Counted from the stretch's first letter, positions 25,001 to 32,632 are shown. The stretch: DNA of 64,000 nt from Actinoplanes nipponensis (GCF_016862275.1 NZ_BOMQ01000071.1:30102-94101); one strand, 5' to 3'. Translations and numbers: made by a program. Notes: generated from the letters alone by a model not told the origin.

Positions 25001-25490
25001 CCTGATGAGCGCGCTGCAGCAGGGCACCGCCCGGGGCCGGCGCGAGGCGGCCGGCCTGAGCGCCACGCCCCCGGCCGCGCCACCCGGCGCGCCCAGTGAC
25101 CACCTGACCAGCCCGGCCGATGACCACGTGCCCGGCGCGCCCGGTGACCACGTGCCCGGCAGCGAGATCGGCCACGTGCCCGGCAGCGAGATCGGCCACG
25201 TGCCCGGCAGCGAGACCGGCCACGTGCCCGGCAGCGAGACCGGCCAGGTGCCCGGCCGCGAGACCGGCAGCGGAACCGGCCACGAGACCGGCAGCTTGAT
25301 CGACAACGAGACCGGCGGCGCCACCGGCCGACCGGAAACTGACAAACACGAGACGGTTGGGGAGCCGATGTGGTCGCAGGCGGCTACCGTCACTTTCCCG
25401 GCAGTGCAGGACCCGGTGGCGGCCGGGTCCGACGAAAGCACCGACAACGCGCCCGTTAACCACGAGAACCGGCTGGATAAGGACGCATAA
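22011..25490 (+). CDS. cvnA: Conservon sensor histidine kinase-like protein (CvnA) with very long low-complexity tail
   Basis: The 1159-residue protein has TM1 (residues 9-30), an extracytoplasmic nitrate-sensor-type (NIT) domain with RLIGQLQLERRMSVAYLSD, and TM2 (306-332). A HAMP-like region leads to a GHKL ATPase with HLLAELLENAASFSPP (N box, near 525), IEDRGLGM and DSARLGLFVVAQLADRHGI. No H box histidine is obvious in RRSQTLLHRQLALLDKME, as in conservon kinases. Residues about 625-1159 are Pro/Gly/Ala-rich with tandem PLGAG and HVPGSE units. In Streptomyces, CvnA recruits CvnB-D at the membrane like a G-protein-coupled receptor. GGCGGAG precedes ATG 22011. Confidence 0.9.
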   Translation: MRTRNWSIRSKIIALAAVPLTALLALWIFATAVTAGPASNLLSAQTLVDRVGSPGERLIGQLQLERRMSVAYLSDRQAGATALVAQRASTDRAAADFRRSASAADAQDAADDNLKARIRQLFSELDGLPENRRHIDRREVDALGAQNLYNAMVETGFRMFIATATFGDERIDRKIRAVVTIARGQEHLSRSNSLIGGALAAGELSPAARVDLLQAIATSRFLLAEGVTDLAAPDRAAFQRLSSGQAFTRLRELQDQVISDSRPGTAVPVTAAQWQPTFDASTQQLTAFEVNTVAALPGDARPVAVEVLLRLGLAGLLGLLAVIVSIVVSVRVGRSMVGRLTRLRGEALEMAGERLPSVVRRLQRGEAVDVEVETPPLEYGRDEIGEVGRAFNEVQRTAVQSAVEEANVRRGINEVFLNIARRSQTLLHRQLALLDKMERRETEPDELEDLYRVDHLATRMRRHAEDLVILAGAAPGRGWRNPVPVIDVVRGAISEVEDYKRVDIVSVESSAVLGRAVGDVIHLLAELLENAASFSPPQTRVQVVGQILPNGYALEIEDRGLGMSSEALAEANRKLLEPPDFDPADSARLGLFVVAQLADRHGIRVSLRPSGYGGVTAIVLVPGELVTTGTARGPVALPAGPTPPDQAWDRPLVGSGTEDPARSSLAALQWQGTEELRSITVTGRPVTINGTATPGPDPAGRPGRELAAPVAGADPSVGDPTRPLSRHSFGLTGTPAPEPAAGAGGPAPSAIVDGLTEDGLVQRRRTKPRRANDEPAAPPTPLPPNLTSPAGLTAPPSLGSDLPSAGDGRTAHGGGLSGAGLNGAGPLGSGPLGAGPLGAGPLSAGPLGSGPLGAGSNGAERPGAGRNGAVPGGDGTLRHGGGPAVLRPPGATPTPVPPRIPSPRVAPDPMHDALPTAPPAVPPVMPTGAPAVPPAVPPTVPPVTPTTAPAATPAEELLGDEPLLPRRVRQASLAPQLRGPVAEQPAAPARSPEQVRSLMSALQQGTARGRREAAGLSATPPAAPPGAPSDHLTSPADDHVPGAPGDHVPGSEIGHVPGSEIGHVPGSETGHVPGSETGQVPGRETGSGTGHETGSLIDNETGGATGRPETDKHETVGEPMWSQAATVTFPAVQDPVAAGSDESTDNAPVNHENRLDKDA
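24478..24580 (+). repeat. 15-base tandem repeat in cvnA
   Basis: Units of the form GGTCCGCTCGGTGCC encode the pentapeptide GPLGA/S about seven times (GAGPLGSGPLGAGPLGAG and on). The array lies in the disordered tail and its copy number may vary between strains. Confidence 0.75.
25149..25270 (+). repeat. 24-base tandem repeat in cvnA
   Basis: Units of the form CACGTGCCCGGCAGCGAGAT (plus CGGC) are repeated about five times and encode the octapeptide HVPGSE(I/T)G, decaying into ETG repeats. This second array lies near the C-terminus of the kinase. Confidence 0.8.
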
Positions 25491-25907
25491 GTGGCATACA
25501 CGACTAACCAGAGCGCCAACCTCACCTGGCTCCTCGACGACCTGATCGAGCGGGTGCCCTCCGCGCAGCAGGCTGTGGTGCTGTCCGCGGACGGGCTGAT
25601 GATGGGCGCCTCGGCCGCGCTGAGCAGGGAGGACGCCGAGCACCTGTCGGCGATGGCGGCCGGTTTCCAGAGCCTGGCCAAGGGCGCGAGCCGGCACTTC
25701 CAGGCCGGCCCGGTCCGCCAGACGGTGGTCGAGATGGAGGACGCGTTCCTCTTCGTCACGGCCGCCGGGCTGGGGGCGTGCCTGGCGGTGCTGGCCGCCA
25801 GCGACGCGGACCTCGGGCTGATCGCGTACGAGATGGCCATGCTCGTCACCCGCGTCGGGCAGACGATGGACGCGCCGGAACGCGCCGCCGGGTCCGATGC
25901 CCGCTGA
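25491..25907 (+). CDS. cvnB: Roadblock/LC7 domain protein (CvnB)
   Basis: The 138-residue protein is a single Roadblock/LC7 domain: NLTWLLDDLIERVPSAQQAVVLSADGLMMGASAALSREDAEHLSAM, then VVEMEDAFLFVTAAG and LIAYEMAMLV. In conservons this protein acts with the small GTPase, like MglB with MglA, as a regulator or GAP-like partner. The GTG start directly abuts the cvnA stop (TAA|GTG), indicating coupled translation. It ends inside cvnC. Confidence 0.95.
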   Translation: MAYTTNQSANLTWLLDDLIERVPSAQQAVVLSADGLMMGASAALSREDAEHLSAMAAGFQSLAKGASRHFQAGPVRQTVVEMEDAFLFVTAAGLGACLAVLAASDADLGLIAYEMAMLVTRVGQTMDAPERAAGSDAR

Positions 25908-26283
25908 TCCGCTGCGGGCCCCGCACGACTGGCTGGATCAGGACGCGGGCCCGGTGGTGCGGCCGTACGCCGTGACCCAGGGCCGGGTCGCCCCGTCCGG
26001 CGGCGAGTTCGACCTCGTCGCGTTCGTGGTGGCGACCATGCCCGACGCGCCCCCGGCGCCGTCGCTGCAACCGGAGCATCACGCTCTCGTCGGCGCGGCG
26101 TGGGAGCCCACGTCCGTCGTGGAACTAGCCTCCAAACTGGACCTCTCCATCGGGGTCGTCCGGGTTCTGCTGGGTGATCTACGCTCGGCGGGACTCATTT
26201 CGCTCTACGAGCCTCCCGCGGCCTCTCAGCCGCACGACGTCGACGTACTCAAGGCGGTTGTCAATGGACTCCGTGCGCTCTGA
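25897..26283 (+). CDS. cvnC: DUF742 protein (CvnC)
   Basis: The 128-residue protein is a DUF742 winged-helix-like protein: VVRPYAVTQGR near the N-terminus, TSVVELASKLDLSIGVVRVLLGDLRSAGLI, ending DVLKAVVNGLRAL. It is the third component of the conservon; the family has a likely nucleic-acid or protein-binding wHTH fold of unknown mechanism. It overlaps cvnB by 11 bp and cvnD by 20 bp, so the unit is tightly coupled. Confidence 0.95.
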   Translation: MPADPLRAPHDWLDQDAGPVVRPYAVTQGRVAPSGGEFDLVAFVVATMPDAPPAPSLQPEHHALVGAAWEPTSVVELASKLDLSIGVVRVLLGDLRSAGLISLYEPPAASQPHDVDVLKAVVNGLRAL

Positions 26284-26863
26284 CCGAGACGGCACGCGCT
26301 CGCGCATCCCGGTCGCGCTCAAGATCCTCATCGCCGGCGGGTTCGGTGCGGGCAAGACCACCATGGTCGGCTCGGTCAGCGAGATCCGGCCGCTGCAGAC
26401 CGAGGAGGTGCTGACCGGCGTCGACGGCGCCGACGACACCTCGGGCGTCGAGGGGAAGCGGACCACGACGGTCACGATGGACTTCGGTCGCATCACGATC
26501 ACCGAGGATCTGCAGCTCTACCTGTTCGGCACCCCGGGGCAGGACCGCTTCTGGTTCCTCTGGGACGAGCTGTCGCAGGGCGCGCTGGGCGCCGTCGTGC
26601 TCGCCGACACCCGGCGGCTGGCCGACTGCTTCCCCTCGATCGACTACTTCGAGCAGCGGGGCACGCCGTTCGTGGTGGCGGTGAACTGCTTCGACTCCGA
26701 GCGCCGCTTCGGCGCGCAGGCGGTCGCCAAGGCGCTCGACCTGGACCCGGACGTGCCGGTGGTGGAGTTCGACGCGCGCGAGCCGCTGGCCGCCCGCAAC
26801 GTGCTGATCGAGCTGGTCGAGTACGTCGCCCGCCGGCAGTTGCTGGCCGCCGGCGCCCGCTGA
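26264..26863 (+). CDS. cvnD: Ras/MglA-like small GTPase (CvnD)
   Basis: The 199-residue protein has a P-loop GGFGAGKTTMVGSVSE at residues 24-39, switch region VDGADDTSGVEGKRTTTVTMDFGR, the G3-like LFGTPGQDRFWFLWD and base-recognition region VVAVNCFDS (N-x-x-D). It is the switch protein of the conservon, cycling GTP/GDP with CvnB and signalling from CvnA. AAGGCGG precedes ATG 26264. A cytochrome P450 (CvnE) that follows some conservons is absent; a convergent SARP-like gene sits there instead. Confidence 0.95.
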   Translation: MDSVRSDRDGTRSRIPVALKILIAGGFGAGKTTMVGSVSEIRPLQTEEVLTGVDGADDTSGVEGKRTTTVTMDFGRITITEDLQLYLFGTPGQDRFWFLWDELSQGALGAVVLADTRRLADCFPSIDYFEQRGTPFVVAVNCFDSERRFGAQAVAKALDLDPDVPVVEFDAREPLAARNVLIELVEYVARRQLLAAGAR

Positions 26864-26885
26864 GCCGGCGCGGCGGGGCGCGGTC

Positions 26886-28568
26886 TCAGCCGTAGTGCGC
26901 CGAGGGGTACGCCGACGACCAGCCGTGCGGCGGGGTGCCGTGCGTGGTGCCCGGCAGGCAGATCAGCCGGGAGGAGAGCCGGTTCACCGTGCGCATCGGC
27001 AGCACGCCGCGGATGACCAGGTCCTCGGGCTGGGCGTACGGTCCGCGGTTGAGCCGGTCGATCACGATGCCGTGCGCCTCGGCCGAGCTGACCCCGGGCA
27101 GCCGGGCCAGCTCGTTGCCCGGCACGTGGTTGACGTCGACCAGCCCGCCGTCGTCGAACGCGCGCATCAGGTCCGGCCGGCCGATGCCGAGGGTGCGCGC
27201 CCGCTGCGGGTCGAAGGCCGCGAACTGGCGCGCCTGGTCGCGCAGGCCGCGCGCGCGGGGGCTGTCGCCGGGGTGTGAGGCGAGGACCGCGCCGTGCACC
27301 GCGGAGGCCACGGTGATCCCGGCGAACAGGGCGAAGGCCAGCCACTCGGTCGGGTTCAGGTCGTTGTTCTCGGGCGGGCTCGGGTCGAGCGTGGCGAGCA
27401 CGACCGCCAGCACGAACAGGCCCGCGTAGCCCAGCGCGGCCAGGAACTGGCGCTGGTCGCGGCGGCGCACGCCGGCGTAGACGAAGTAGATCCAGCTGCC
27501 GAACGAGCAGATGATCACCGGTAAGACGGCGGCCAGGATGACCTCGCCGACCGGGAAGCGCCTGCGGGGCGGCGCGTACGCCGGGGGAGCGGGCGGCGCG
27601 AGCCCCCAGGCCGCCGCGCCGGCCGGGAAGCTCGCGGCGGGGGCCGGCCGCTGTTCCGGCACCACCGCGGTGACGTCCGGGGGGACGTACTGCTGCACGT
27701 ACACGGGCGGAGTGGCGGCGGCCGGCGGCGGGGTCTCCGGCGCCGGGAGCTCGTCGCTGTCCGACCAGGGGTCCACCGGCTCGGAGTAGAACGGCTCGCC
27801 CCGCAGGATCCGCCGGTGCGTCTCCTGCATCCGTTCGCCCGGCTCCACGCCGAACTCCTCCAGGAAGTAGGCGCGGGCGTCCCGGAACGCGGCGAGGGCC
27901 TCGGCCTGCCGGCCGCCCTGGTGCAGCGCGATCATGAGTTGCGCGCGCAGGCCCTCGCGGAGCGGGAACTGCTCGACCAGCCGCGCCAGATCCGGCATCA
28001 GCCCGGTGTGGTTGCCCCGGGCCAGCTCGATGTCGGCCCATTTCTCCCAGGCCGTGGCGCGGGCGTCGGTGAGCCGGTGGCGGGCCGAGTCGAAGGCCGG
28101 GCCGGTCAGCCCGGCCAGCGCCTCGCCCTGCCACAGCGACAGCGCGCGGCGCAGCGTGTCGGCCGCCTCGGCGAGCTGGCCGGCGCGGCGTTCGGCGGAG
28201 GCCTGGGCCAGTCCGGCCTCGAACCGCTCGGCGTCCAGGGCGCCCGCCTCCACCCGCAGCACGTAGCCGCCGGTGGTCAGCGCGATCAGCTCACCCGGGC
28301 TGCGCGGGGAGCGTTGCGGCTCCAGCACCCGGCGCAGTCCGGCCACGTACTTCTGGACCACGTTGGCGCCGTTCTCCGGCGGTTCCTCACCCCAGACGGC
28401 GTCGACGATCTGGTGGGTGGGCACCGGCCGGCCGGCGTGCAGCAGCAGCACGGCCAGCACCGCGCGCTGCTTGGCCGGCCCGAGGTCGACCGGTGCGTCG
28501 CCGCGCAGGGCCCGGACGCCGCCGAGGATCTCGAACCTCAGCGCGGTGTCCGGCTGCGGGTCGGGCAC
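26886..28568 (-). CDS. SARP/BTAD transcriptional regulator fused to membrane helices and a ComEA-like helix-hairpin-helix
   Basis: The 560-residue protein has an OmpR-like winged helix (residues 8-100: FEILGGVRALRGDAPVDLGPAKQRAVLAVLLL, NVVQKYVAGLRRVLE) and a bacterial transcriptional activation domain (about 105-250). A Pro-rich linker (260-330) leads to three predicted membrane helices (about 338-363, 374-394, 408-431) and a helix-hairpin-helix (472-508: LVDVNHVPGNELARLPGVSS). SARP activators are normally soluble. A membrane anchor and second DNA-binding-type motif suggest a membrane-tethered regulator. The GTG start follows AAGGGGGG. It is convergent with cvnD. Confidence 0.8.
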   Translation of the reverse strand: MPDPQPDTALRFEILGGVRALRGDAPVDLGPAKQRAVLAVLLLHAGRPVPTHQIVDAVWGEEPPENGANVVQKYVAGLRRVLEPQRSPRSPGELIALTTGGYVLRVEAGALDAERFEAGLAQASAERRAGQLAEAADTLRRALSLWQGEALAGLTGPAFDSARHRLTDARATAWEKWADIELARGNHTGLMPDLARLVEQFPLREGLRAQLMIALHQGGRQAEALAAFRDARAYFLEEFGVEPGERMQETHRRILRGEPFYSEPVDPWSDSDELPAPETPPPAAATPPVYVQQYVPPDVTAVVPEQRPAPAASFPAGAAAWGLAPPAPPAYAPPRRRFPVGEVILAAVLPVIICSFGSWIYFVYAGVRRRDQRQFLAALGYAGLFVLAVVLATLDPSPPENNDLNPTEWLAFALFAGITVASAVHGAVLASHPGDSPRARGLRDQARQFAAFDPQRARTLGIGRPDLMRAFDDGGLVDVNHVPGNELARLPGVSSAEAHGIVIDRLNRGPYAQPEDLVIRGVLPMRTVNRLSSRLICLPGTTHGTPPHGWSSAYPSAHYG

Positions 28569-28603
28569 CGCGACACCCCCCTTGAGCAGCCCGGACGAGA
28601 AAC

Positions 28604-28653
28604 GGCAGCGCGACGGCAGCCGGGCAGCAGCATAGCGGCAGCCCGATGGCAGC
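28604..28653. promoter_or_regulatory. Helically phased GGCAGC direct repeats upstream of the SARP gene
   Basis: GGCAGC occurs at 28604, 28615, 28623, 28637 and 28648. Four copies (28604, 28615, 28637, 28648) are spaced by 11, 22 and 11 bases. SARP activators bind direct repeats with 11-base periodicity, so this is a candidate self-regulatory site 36-85 bases before the SARP start. It also lies upstream of the divergent lipoprotein gene. Confidence 0.5.
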
Positions 28654-28735
28654 ACTGTCCCCGAGGCTCCACTGCAGCAAAGGCGACAAGGCGTCCGGCC
28701 GAACCGGTCGCCGCGTTCGAGAAGGTGATGAGCTG

Positions 28736-29542
28736 ATGACTGTTTCCCAGGTCCGCGCGGCCGGTGCGGGTGCCCTGCTCGTGGTGAGCCTCGCCGCCGG
28801 TGGCTGCGGCGCCGCCGGGGCCGGCGGGGACGCGGCGGCGCCCGCTTCCGCCCGGCCGCTCGCGCCGCGCGACGTGTTGCTGCGGGCCCTGCCGGACGCC
28901 TCGACCGGCAGCTTCGCGTTCACGGTCAAGGGCGGCGAGGCGCCCACCGCCGGGCAGCTCGACGCCGGCCGGCAGAGCTACCGCGTCGGTTTCCGGTACC
29001 GGGAGCCGGACGCCGGCTTCACCCTGCACATGGACTACCTGGTGGTGCAGCGGCAGTCCTGGATCAAGATCCGGTTCACCGGCGCGGAGGGGCTGACCGG
29101 GCTGCCGAAGCTGCCGAAGAAGTGGATGCTGATCGACCCGGCCAAGGTCAAGGACGACGACGTGCCGGTGGGCTACGACGACGAGACCGATCCGGGCGAC
29201 GCGGGCGTGGTGCTGCGGGCGAGCGCGGACGTCCGGCAGACCGGCGCCGGGCAGTTCTCCGGCACCACGGATCTCACCCAGCAGGGCGAGGCGGACATCG
29301 TCGACGCGGGCCGGCTGAAGGCGCTGGGCGAGCGGGCGAAGGCGGTGCCGTTCGAGGCGACCGTCGACGGCCGGGGCCGGCTGACCTCGACCGTCGTGCG
29401 GATCCCGGCCGCGGGCAAGGCCAAGGCCACCCGGTACGAGGTCACCTACGCCGGCTACGGCAGCACCCCCACCCCGGCGGCGCCCGCGGCGGACGAGCAG
29501 CAGCCGGCTACCAGGGGCGCCTATGAGCTGCTGAACGCCTGA
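28736..29542 (+). CDS. Putative lipoprotein
   Basis: The 268-residue protein has a signal peptide ending in VSLAAGGCGAAG, a relaxed lipobox with the cysteine near residue 24, then a mature domain with TGSFAFTVKGG, a hydrophobic-ligand-like beta-rich middle and a Thr/Pro-rich C-terminus. The overall pattern resembles LppX/LprAFG or other periplasmic lipid-binding lipoproteins, but I cannot assign it firmly. GAAGGTGATG precedes the ATG. It is divergent from the SARP regulator with the phased repeats between, so co-regulation is plausible. Confidence 0.7.
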   Translation: MTVSQVRAAGAGALLVVSLAAGGCGAAGAGGDAAAPASARPLAPRDVLLRALPDASTGSFAFTVKGGEAPTAGQLDAGRQSYRVGFRYREPDAGFTLHMDYLVVQRQSWIKIRFTGAEGLTGLPKLPKKWMLIDPAKVKDDDVPVGYDDETDPGDAGVVLRASADVRQTGAGQFSGTTDLTQQGEADIVDAGRLKALGERAKAVPFEATVDGRGRLTSTVVRIPAAGKAKATRYEVTYAGYGSTPTPAAPAADEQQPATRGAYELLNA

Positions 29543-29621
29543 GGTGTGGGCGGTAGCGGCGGTCGCGCGGGTCTGACGGGGGTCCGCGCGGCCGCTGTAC
29601 GCGCGTGGTTGGATCGGGGGC

Positions 29622-30680
29622 ATGGGCGCGAACGACGAGTACGTCTTCCTCGGCTGCTACACCGGTGAGAGCGGCGGCGAGGGGGAGGGCATCGCCCTGC
29701 TGCGGCGGGATCCGGCCACCGGCGACCTGACCCGGTTGGGCGTCGCCGTCCGCACCCCGTCACCGTCCTTCCTGGCCCAGCACCCCCGGCTGCCGGTGCT
29801 GTACGCGGTCAACGAGCTGGACGCCGGCACGGTGAGCGCGTTCGCGATCGCCGAGGACGCGTCGCTGACCCCGCTCGCCGTGCGCTCCACCGGCGGTTCC
29901 GCGCCCTGCCACCTCGCGGTCACGGCGGACGCCCGGCACCTGCTGGTGGCGAACTACCTCAGCGGCGACGTGTCGGTGCATCCGCTGGACGCCGACGGCG
30001 TGCCGGGGGAGCGGTCGGACCTGCTCATCCTGCGGGGCGAGGGCCCGGTCGCCGACCGTCAGCAGGGCCCGCACGCGCACATGGTGGCGCCCGACCCGAA
30101 CGGCCCGGACGTGCTGATCGCCGATCTGGGCTCGGACCGGGTGTGGCGGGCGCGCCTGGACCCCCTCTCCGGCCGCTTCGCTCCCGTCGACGCGGCCGTC
30201 GTCGCGGCGCCGGGCACCGGCCCCCGCCACCTGCGGTACGCGCTCGACGGCGCGCTGCTGCTGGTCGGCGAGCTGGCCGGCGACCTGAGCTGGTACCGAC
30301 CGGATCCCTCGGACGGCGCCCTGCGCCTGGCCGGCAGCGTGCCGAGCAGCTCCGACAAGGCCACCTTCCCGTCCGAGCTGGCGACCGGCCGGGACGGCCG
30401 CTTCGTGTACGTGGCCAACCGGGGTCCCGACACGGTCTCCGTCTTCGCCTGGGTGCCCGAGGGGGCCACGCTCGTCGCCGAGGTGGCGACCGGCGGGGAG
30501 TGGCCGCGGCACCTGGCCCTGCTCGGTGATCACCTCTACGTAGCCAACGAACGCTCACACACCGTCACGGTCTTCCGGATCGACCCCGATACGGGGGTCC
30601 CGCAGGCCCAGGGTGAGCCGGTGCGCGAGGGCACACCCACGTGCGTGCTGCGCTGGCATTCCATGGGCGGCGGTCGATAA
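29622..30680 (+). CDS. Lactonase family protein (YbhE/Pgl-type seven-bladed propeller)
   Basis: The 352-residue protein has repeated beta-propeller blades with the family's signatures: VFLGCYTGESGGEGEGIAL, LPVLYAVNELDAGTVSAFAI, HLLVANYLSGDVSVHPL, FVYVANRGPDTVSVF and HLYVANERSHTVTVFRI. Related proteins include the 6-phosphogluconolactonase YbhE of the pentose phosphate pathway and carboxy-cis,cis-muconate cyclase. The exact lactone is not certain. ATG 29622 follows GATCGGGGG. Confidence 0.85.
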   Translation: MGANDEYVFLGCYTGESGGEGEGIALLRRDPATGDLTRLGVAVRTPSPSFLAQHPRLPVLYAVNELDAGTVSAFAIAEDASLTPLAVRSTGGSAPCHLAVTADARHLLVANYLSGDVSVHPLDADGVPGERSDLLILRGEGPVADRQQGPHAHMVAPDPNGPDVLIADLGSDRVWRARLDPLSGRFAPVDAAVVAAPGTGPRHLRYALDGALLLVGELAGDLSWYRPDPSDGALRLAGSVPSSSDKATFPSELATGRDGRFVYVANRGPDTVSVFAWVPEGATLVAEVATGGEWPRHLALLGDHLYVANERSHTVTVFRIDPDTGVPQAQGEPVREGTPTCVLRWHSMGGGR

Positions 30681-30758
30681 GTCGGCATCGGACACGTACG
30701 GAGTGTTGCCGCTTAGCGCCGAAAAGGGGCAGACGGCGCGAAGTCCTGCGCACTGCCC

Positions 30759-30808
30759 GGATTGGCTTCGTCACGTAAAGTGAATTAAGTACGTGATAAA
30801 TCCAATCC
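30759..30808. promoter_or_regulatory. 50-bp nested inverted repeat upstream of the SBP-VWA gene
   Basis: GGATTGG (30759-30765), 5 nt, TCACGTA (30771-30777), 12 nt, TACGTGA (30790-30796), 5 nt, CCAATCC (30802-30808). Both 7-base arm pairs are perfect and symmetric about one centre. A TATATG at 30829-30834 could be a -10 for the next gene, with no good -35, so the dyad sits where an activator or repressor would bind. The patch is much more AT-rich than its surroundings. Confidence 0.65.
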
Positions 30809-30859
30809 GAGTAACTTTCGTCCGAACGTATATGGCATTCGGGTCCGCTACTGCGCAGT

Positions 30860-32632
30860 ATGGAGCGCGTGTCAGGCCGCCATCGCAGAAATTTCAATAT
30901 CCGGGGAGCCAGCGCCGTCGCGTCCGCGATGGCCATCGTGGTCGTCCTCGCCGGTTCCTGGCTCGGCTATCAGAGTCTCGCCGGTGACAAGTGTTCCGGT
31001 CAGATCAAACTGACCGTCGCTGCCGCCACCGAGATCGCCCCCGCCGTGGACCGCGTAGCTCAGCAGTGGAGCTCCGGCGGCGCCAACGTCAACGGAACCT
31101 GTGTCACCGTGACCGTGACCGGTGTCAACTCCGCCACCACGGCCTCCGCCCTGGCGCTCAAGCACGGGGTCACGCTCACCGGGCTCGGCCCGGTCGGCAA
31201 GTCGGTGCCCATTCCCGACGTGTGGGTCCCCGACTCGTCGACCTGGCTGCTGCGGTTGAGCACGCAGGCCTCCGGCTTCGTGCCCACCGACGGCAAGTCG
31301 ATCGCCCGGAGCCCGGTCGTCGTCGCCATGCCGGAGCCCGTCGCCCAGCAGGTCGGCTGGCCCGACAAGAAGCTCGGCTGGGCGGACCTGCTGGAGAAGA
31401 TGACCACCGGCAACTCGCTGCGCACCGGCATCGTCGACCCGACCCGCGACGCGGCCGGCCTGGCCGGGCTGCTGGCGCTGGGCAGCGTCACCGGCTCCGA
31501 CCCGCAGGCCAAGGCCACCCAGGTCGGCGCCCTGCGCGCGCTGGCGGCCGGCAGCTCCTCGCTGCGCGAGGACCTGCTGCAGAAGTTCCCCCGCTCGCTC
31601 GACGCGGCCGACCTGGCCAGCAGCATCAGCGCCGCGCCGCTGTCCGAGGAGGACGTGGTCGCGTACAACGCCGAGCGGCCGCAGGTGAAGCTGGCCGCGC
31701 TGTATCTCGACCCGACCCCGCCCGCGCTGGACTACCCGTTCGCGGTCATGCCCGAGGTCGACCTGACCAAGGCCGCGGCCGCCACCGGGCTGCGGCAGGC
31801 GCTGGAGCAGCCCAACTTCAAGAACGAGCTGGCCGCCTCGGGCCTGCGCGGCCCCGACGGCACGGTCGGCACCGGATTCGCCGCCCCGATCGGCGCGCCG
31901 CAGGCCTCGCCCGTCCCGGCGCCCGCCGACGGCGGCGGCACCCAGGGCGCCGCGGCTGCCGGGCTCGACGCCGGCTCCCTGAACAGGGCGCTCGGCAGCT
32001 GGGCGGCCATCACCCTGCCGGGCCGCGCGCTCGCCGTCTTCGACGTCTCCGGCTCGATGCTCACCAAGGTGCCCACGGCCGGTGGCCTGACCCGCGCCGA
32101 GGTGACCCGGCGGGCCGCGTCCCAGGGTCTGTCCCTGTTCGACGACAAGTGGGCGGTCGGCACCTGGATCTTCTCCACCGAGCTGGTGGGCAAGCGGCCG
32201 TGGAAGCAGATCGAGCCGATCAGCCCGCTCTCCTCGCGCCGCGCCGCGCTGGCCGACTCGATCCAGCAGATCCAGCCCAAGGTCGGCGGCCAGACCGGCC
32301 TCTACGACACCGCGCTGGCGGCGTACCGCACTGTGCAGGACAGCTACCAGGCGGGCCGGGTCAACTCGGTGCTGCTGTTCACCGACGGCGCCAACAAGAA
32401 CCCGGACGGCATCAGCCGGTCCACGCTGGTCAGCGAGCTGAAGAAGCTCGTCGACCCGAAGCGCCCGGTGCGCCTGGTGATCATCGGCATCGGCAACGAG
32501 GTCGACCGCGGCGAGCTGGAGGCGATCGCCAAGGCCACGCCCGACGGCGGCGTCTTCGTCGCGCCGGACCCGGCCAAGATCGCCGACATCTTCCTCGAGG
32601 CGATCTCGTCCCGCTCGGGCGCCGCCAGCTGA
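30860..32632 (+). CDS. Substrate-binding-like domain fused to a von Willebrand factor A domain
   Basis: The 590-residue protein has an N-terminal membrane anchor or uncleaved signal (SAVASAMAIVVVLAGSWLGYQS). A periplasmic solute-binding-like region follows (residues about 50-360: IKLTVAAATEIAPAVDRVAQQW, IPDVWVPDSSTWLLRL, DYPFAVMPEVD). A VWA domain (about 385-585) has the MIDAS motif D395-V-S-G-S-M, then GGQTGLYDTALAAYRTVQD and LLFTDGANKNPDG. It is presumably extracytoplasmic. No transporter genes are adjacent, so it may bind ligand and partner rather than feed an ABC importer (inference). GTG at 30869 is an alternative start. Confidence 0.8.
   Translation: MERVSGRHRRNFNIRGASAVASAMAIVVVLAGSWLGYQSLAGDKCSGQIKLTVAAATEIAPAVDRVAQQWSSGGANVNGTCVTVTVTGVNSATTASALALKHGVTLTGLGPVGKSVPIPDVWVPDSSTWLLRLSTQASGFVPTDGKSIARSPVVVAMPEPVAQQVGWPDKKLGWADLLEKMTTGNSLRTGIVDPTRDAAGLAGLLALGSVTGSDPQAKATQVGALRALAAGSSSLREDLLQKFPRSLDAADLASSISAAPLSEEDVVAYNAERPQVKLAALYLDPTPPALDYPFAVMPEVDLTKAAAATGLRQALEQPNFKNELAASGLRGPDGTVGTGFAAPIGAPQASPVPAPADGGGTQGAAAAGLDAGSLNRALGSWAAITLPGRALAVFDVSGSMLTKVPTAGGLTRAEVTRRAASQGLSLFDDKWAVGTWIFSTELVGKRPWKQIEPISPLSSRRAALADSIQQIQPKVGGQTGLYDTALAAYRTVQDSYQAGRVNSVLLFTDGANKNPDGISRSTLVSELKKLVDPKRPVRLVIIGIGNEVDRGELEAIAKATPDGGVFVAPDPAKIADIFLEAISSRSGAAS

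Noticed and set aside
25149..25270. CRISPR-like regular repeats
   Set aside because: The 24-base units are contiguous with no spacers and encode in-frame HVPGSE repeats within cvnA.
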